Source: Phlegmacium glaucopus (lineage: Eukaryota > Basidiomycota > Agaricomycetes > Agaricales > Cortinariaceae). Taken from it: a stretch of 64,000 nt of DNA. Positions 60,531 through 64,000 of the stretch are shown one piece after another; the stretch's first letter is position 1, and every line of letters starts with the position of its first letter. The position numbers and the translations under genes were made by a program. Location of the stretch: contig MU130299.1 of NCBI GenBank assembly GCA_015039465.1, forward strand, positions 854,219-918,218, in the 5' to 3' direction. Below the pieces are notes generated by a model. It was given only the letters and a program-made list of their open reading frames with translations. It did not search any database and was not told the origin of the DNA.

Positions 60531-63171
60531 GCAGTAGGCACTGACATAGAATAAACAGTTTTTCAATCAGTAACCCACGAACAAGTAGAAATTACCTTCA
60601 TCATGTTTTGGTTGTGACGGAAATGCTCCCCGCTACATTCCAGGGTTTAGTCAAAAGCGGCGAGAGATTCCAAACAAATTTACACTGGCGGCTGGGGTGA
60701 CTAGTGTCAGCAGGCTGATGGGCAGGCTCAGCCTTGGCAGCTAGGCCATTTTCGAGTGGGACAGGTACAGCAAGCACAGTGACCCATGCAAAGTCATTGG
60801 GAAAATGACAACTTGCCTGATTGGGCTTACACGTCTGATCGTGGCTGATTTTTGTCCAGATTTGGTCTAGGACCTTAATCGGACTTATGATGGGGCTTCT
60901 GTCTGATTGCTTAAGACGCGCTCAGGCAGTCAGACACTTTCAGACACTTTAAGACACTTTAAGACAATCTGTAATATTACTGTAATTTTGAACTTCTGTT
61001 AAACTGTTTCTGTAGTATGGAGAACAGCCTTATACTCCAAACTACAATTCTTATGCCAACATTCTCTTGTTGCTGCAATGTTGCAGCTGATATGCCAGAG
61101 ACATTGAATTAAAACAGTGAGTGCATTTACTACTACTAGTGTTGAATTTTGTCGGGTTTACAGTACTAGGCTTGTCTGAACACTTAAGTAGGTGTCTAGA
61201 CGAGGGCGGGGATACGCAGTAGTATTAGTGTAAACCGATGAGGAGTCCCCTCCTCAATCGATATCTACTTATACTAAATACAAACGTGGCTGTACAGTGA
61301 TAACTATCTACCTGTTGCTATGAGTGATTACCGCTATTGGTCAATATCCTGCTTATGCCATTATGATGCAATATGGCGCGACTAGCACGTACACTAAATA
61401 TTCCAACAACTAGTAGATTGCATAGGGCGTCAACTATCTCTAAGTCTGTTGAAACTCCGCTTCAAGTCAAACTGAACATGACGCAAACATGAACCAAACA
61501 CCAAACTCAACCTTCATCCCGACCTCTTGGCCCCTCGTTCTCCACACCTGAAGTCAGAAAATATATTCCTATCACGAATGGCTTCCGAAATCCTTCAGGT
61601 AAGCACCATGCAAGTCCTATACATCCCATCATTCCTCACCAACCTTTCCACAAGTGACCTGCCATTTCTGGTCCCATGGAGCAGCCTCAGGGCAAGGAGC
61701 GAGTAGAGTACTGCAGAAAAATGCAGGGCTACCAGTGCGAAACCATATGCACACCCATTTGCATGGTTGCACCTACTAACAACATGCTTAGGTTGCCAGC
61801 ACATCAGTGTTGGCCAAAGCCCTAAATATGGATTGGAGGGAGTATGCTAGTAAGATGGTTGTTCTTATCGCCGATGTGCTGCCTGAGACAGTCAGTATTT
61901 CCATTTTCTCATTGCTTTTCACTCAAATGCCTGGCTATCTCTTCAGGATTTGATGAAGGTTCTCCTGATGCTCATGATCCATTGCAATTAGCACAAACAA
62001 TGGCAAGCCACGGAATCACTCTGTGTTACATTCCGTCATACGTTACTCCGGTCCAACTCCATTGGAGTTGTTTCCAGTAGTCCATACTCCGTTCCAGTAC
62101 TTTCCCTTGTCTCCGACTCTACTCCTCCTACGTCCGACTCCGAGACTTCTCCGTATCATTCCAACTCTTCTGACGATACTCCAAACCCATTACCACACCT
62201 TCACCATAACAACTATTTCTTTGTCATCACTTTCCCACTATCAGTCAGCACACCAGCCATGGATTATTCACCCAAGAATGCAGGACCTTTTCCGGGAGCA
62301 GAACGCAGCACTTATATTTATATTCTATATTTCAGTTGCAATTACTTTTATATTTAAGTACTTGAACTTGTATGTTTTTCCTCAGTTTGAATATCAACCT
62401 AGTTTCCTCCTCCTAGTCATCCTCTAAGTTCCCGCAACTTCCGGTTCCACTCCGTTCTGTTCTTACTCCGAAATTAGGACACAAAGGTTTAGGGTAGCAC
62501 AGCACATACGCTGAGGCTATAGTCCTTTCCCGTTCCATGGTTCTGTTCCAATCAGACTCTGTCCAATCCGGTTTTACTCCGACGTTTTCCCTTTGTTCTA
62601 AACTTAACACTCTGGCAAGCAAGAATTTTCTGGTACAAGACCTGCTGACTTCCTCTTACTTCTTTGCAGCCTGCAAACCTGCATTGAGCGGATATTCAGT
62701 TAGTCCCTGATTCCTTTCAACCTGTAACCAATTGAGTTTCATAGCCCTCCATTAGTTTGCGACCGATTTTTATGAAGCCATTACCACCATTACCTCTGGG
62801 CTTATGTTGCCCCTTCTAACAGCCGACCTACTCTCTCATGCTATCGTTGGCAGTGTATTGGAAAACCTAGATATGGAATGTCTCTATGAGAAGTTGGGCA
62901 TGCAGGAGAACTACACAAAAAACTCCTATTGAGGAATGAAAGCATGAAGAAGGTTGTCATTGAAATTATATACAAAGAGTCAGACGATGGTGTATATGTT
63001 AGTCAGTCGTATAGTCCATGTAATTAAGCAGTACATGAAAATAAGAAAAGTATTGAGTGCAAAAAATCCATGAAACTGCCTAAAAATGTCTGAAAATGTT
63101 TGATTGAATAGAAATAAGATTGTCCTGCCTGGCAGCAGATGGTGCCTGTTAGGGCAACTGCAACGCTGACT
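60531..63171. other. Repeat-rich non-coding region
   Basis: No gene supported. Noted: short tandem units of (c/t)agacactt at about 60930-60965; a patch rich in actccg/ttccg words at 62040-62180 and 62430-62590; AT-rich stretches near 62300-62360. It probably consists of decayed LTR and SINE material next to the gypsy element. Confidence 0.4.
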
Positions 63172-63290
63172 TAGTCAAGCTAGCAGGGGATCCAAAGTTA
63201 ATAATATTTCAGAAAAGATATCTACAAGTGACTTACCTAGCAGGGGATCCAAAGAGGAAAGGATGGGGATCCCTGCTAGGCTGGGGGTGT
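63172..63290. repeat. Small inverted-repeat element
   Basis: ctagcaggggatccaaag occurs twice in direct order (63179 and 63237), and the right side ends with the inverted form ggggatccctgctagg (about 63265-63280). Possibly a short foldback MITE with an internal duplication. Confidence 0.5.
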
Positions 63291-63435
63291 TTAAGTACTA
63301 ATATGGACATAACGGAGATATAAAATAAATAAAGGAATGATACGATAATAATTAATTAATTAAATAAGAAGTGGTGCGATATGAAAAATAGAAATAAAAG
63401 ACGGAGTGAATCGGAGGACCGGAGTCGGAGCGGAA

Positions 63436-63999
63436 CTACGGGATTCCGGAGTCAACCGGTGACGGAAGCGGAGTTGGACGGAAGGTCGGAGGTCGTCGGA
63501 AAGGTGGGGTGTATGATTCTAGAGTTGAGGTTTGGGTTAAAGTCGGGTGTCCCCTAACATCCATCCCCCCCTTCGGTAGGTGACGTCCCGGCACGAAAGG
63601 AAACTGTTCGAATTTGGCCATCCTGATGTGCTTAGGAGCTCCGGGGTACTTCTTGTGGAATTCCGCAACTAATTCGGGGGCATGTATGTTTTCCCGAGGC
63701 TCCCAGGTGTTATGTTCGATTCCGAAGTCTTGCCACTTCACGAGGTATCGGAATCTCCTGTTTATAACTCTGCTGTCGAGGATTTCCTCGACGACCCACT
63801 CCTCTTCTCCATCAATGATTTCCGGGAGTGGAGGAGTCGGAATGCGTCTTCCAGGGATCGGGTCTATCAGGGCTGGAGTCAGTTTGACCACGTTAAAGAC
63901 CGGATGGAGTCGTTTCATGGACAAGGGAAGTTGGAGTCGGTAAGCATTGTTGCCGACTCGTTCTTCGATCGGAAAGGGGCCTAGGTGCCGATGGGACAA
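63436..63999 (-). CDS. Ty3/gypsy (chromovirus) polyprotein C-terminus with chromodomain, runs off the right edge
   Basis: Reading leftward from the edge: HLGPFPIEERVGNNAYRLQL and MKRLHPVFNVVKLTP, the GPY/F-type end of a gypsy integrase, then a chromodomain (WVVEEILDSR, FRYLVKWQDFG, NTWEPRENI) and a Pro-rich tail ending at 63436. The chromodomain would direct integration to heterochromatin. Only the last 187 residues are in the window. The matching 3' LTR should lie to the left, but I could not define its ends. Confidence 0.88.
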   Translation of the reverse strand: MSHRHLGPFPIEERVGNNAYRLQLPLSMKRLHPVFNVVKLTPALIDPIPGRRIPTPPLPEIIDGEEEWVVEEILDSRVINRRFRYLVKWQDFGIEHNTWEPRENIHAPELVAEFHKKYPGAPKHIRMAKFEQFPFVPGRHLPKGGMDVRGHPTLTQTSTLESYTPPFRRPPTFRPTPLPSPVDSGIP

Positions 64000-64000
64000 T

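Noticed and set aside
1..64000. CRISPR arrays, bacterial operons, riboswitches, rRNA
   Set aside because: None seen; the DNA is clearly eukaryotic with spliced genes.

Overview
The window is nuclear DNA of a basidiomycete, most likely a mushroom-forming Agaricomycete. The genes carry many short (about 45-90 bp) GT-AG introns. The gene set (a multidomain polyketide synthase, a Nup107-type nucleoporin, a Dpb4/POLE3 histone-fold protein, an F-box protein of the common mushroom type, a fungal terpene-cyclase-like gene) and the transposons (Plavaka-type, copia, chromodomain gypsy, hAT-like) all fit this. No species can be named from sequence alone.

Layout. 1-23.5 kb: a natural-product region. The 5' end of an adenylation-domain gene runs off the left edge on the minus strand. 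About 13.7 kb to its right, on the same strand, lies a complete hybrid synthase whose order is adenylation (A), carrier protein (T), ketosynthase (KS), acyltransferase (AT), dehydratase (DH), ketoreductase (KR), carrier protein (T). Every catalytic motif I looked for is present. The two adenylation domains are clear paralogues with the same first intron position, so this looks like a tandem pair. The DNA between them is gene-poor and holds only a small three-exon Nudix hydrolase gene. 24.8-35.2 kb: a housekeeping block with Nup107 (+), Dpb4 (-, with a 7-nt microexon), a single-pass membrane protein (-) that starts 22 bp after the stop of an unknown gene (-), and an F-box protein (+).

35.2-64 kb: mostly mobile DNA, nested several layers deep. 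An 861-bp hAT-type element with an 8-bp target duplication sits in a tRNA-like (SINE) sequence. A Plavaka-type DNA transposon appears to span about 37.08-55.92 kb. Its transposase gene is broken by a 1.18-kb LTR-like insertion, its second gene holds a stop codon and a perfect 386-bp palindrome, and its right flank was hit by a copia retrotransposon (303-bp LTRs, 5-bp target duplication). The copia element is split inside gag-pol by a 4.18-kb element with an 8-bp target duplication. Beyond it lie a PHD-type relic, a decayed-looking sesquiterpene-cyclase-like gene, a TA-flanked MITE and the 3' end of a chromodomain gypsy element running off the right edge.

The strangest signal is inside the 4.18-kb element. 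From about 48.15 kb to the assembly gap at 50.63 kb, neither strand encodes anything when read normally. The base-by-base complement read in the same left-to-right direction (not reversed) encodes an excellent transposon-type protein. That segment is therefore written complemented without reversal, almost certainly an assembly or gap-filling artefact next to 675 Ns. Any normal six-frame search will miss the gene. The best biological candidate for a little-described system is the A-T-KS-AT-DH-KR-T synthase and its truncated neighbour.
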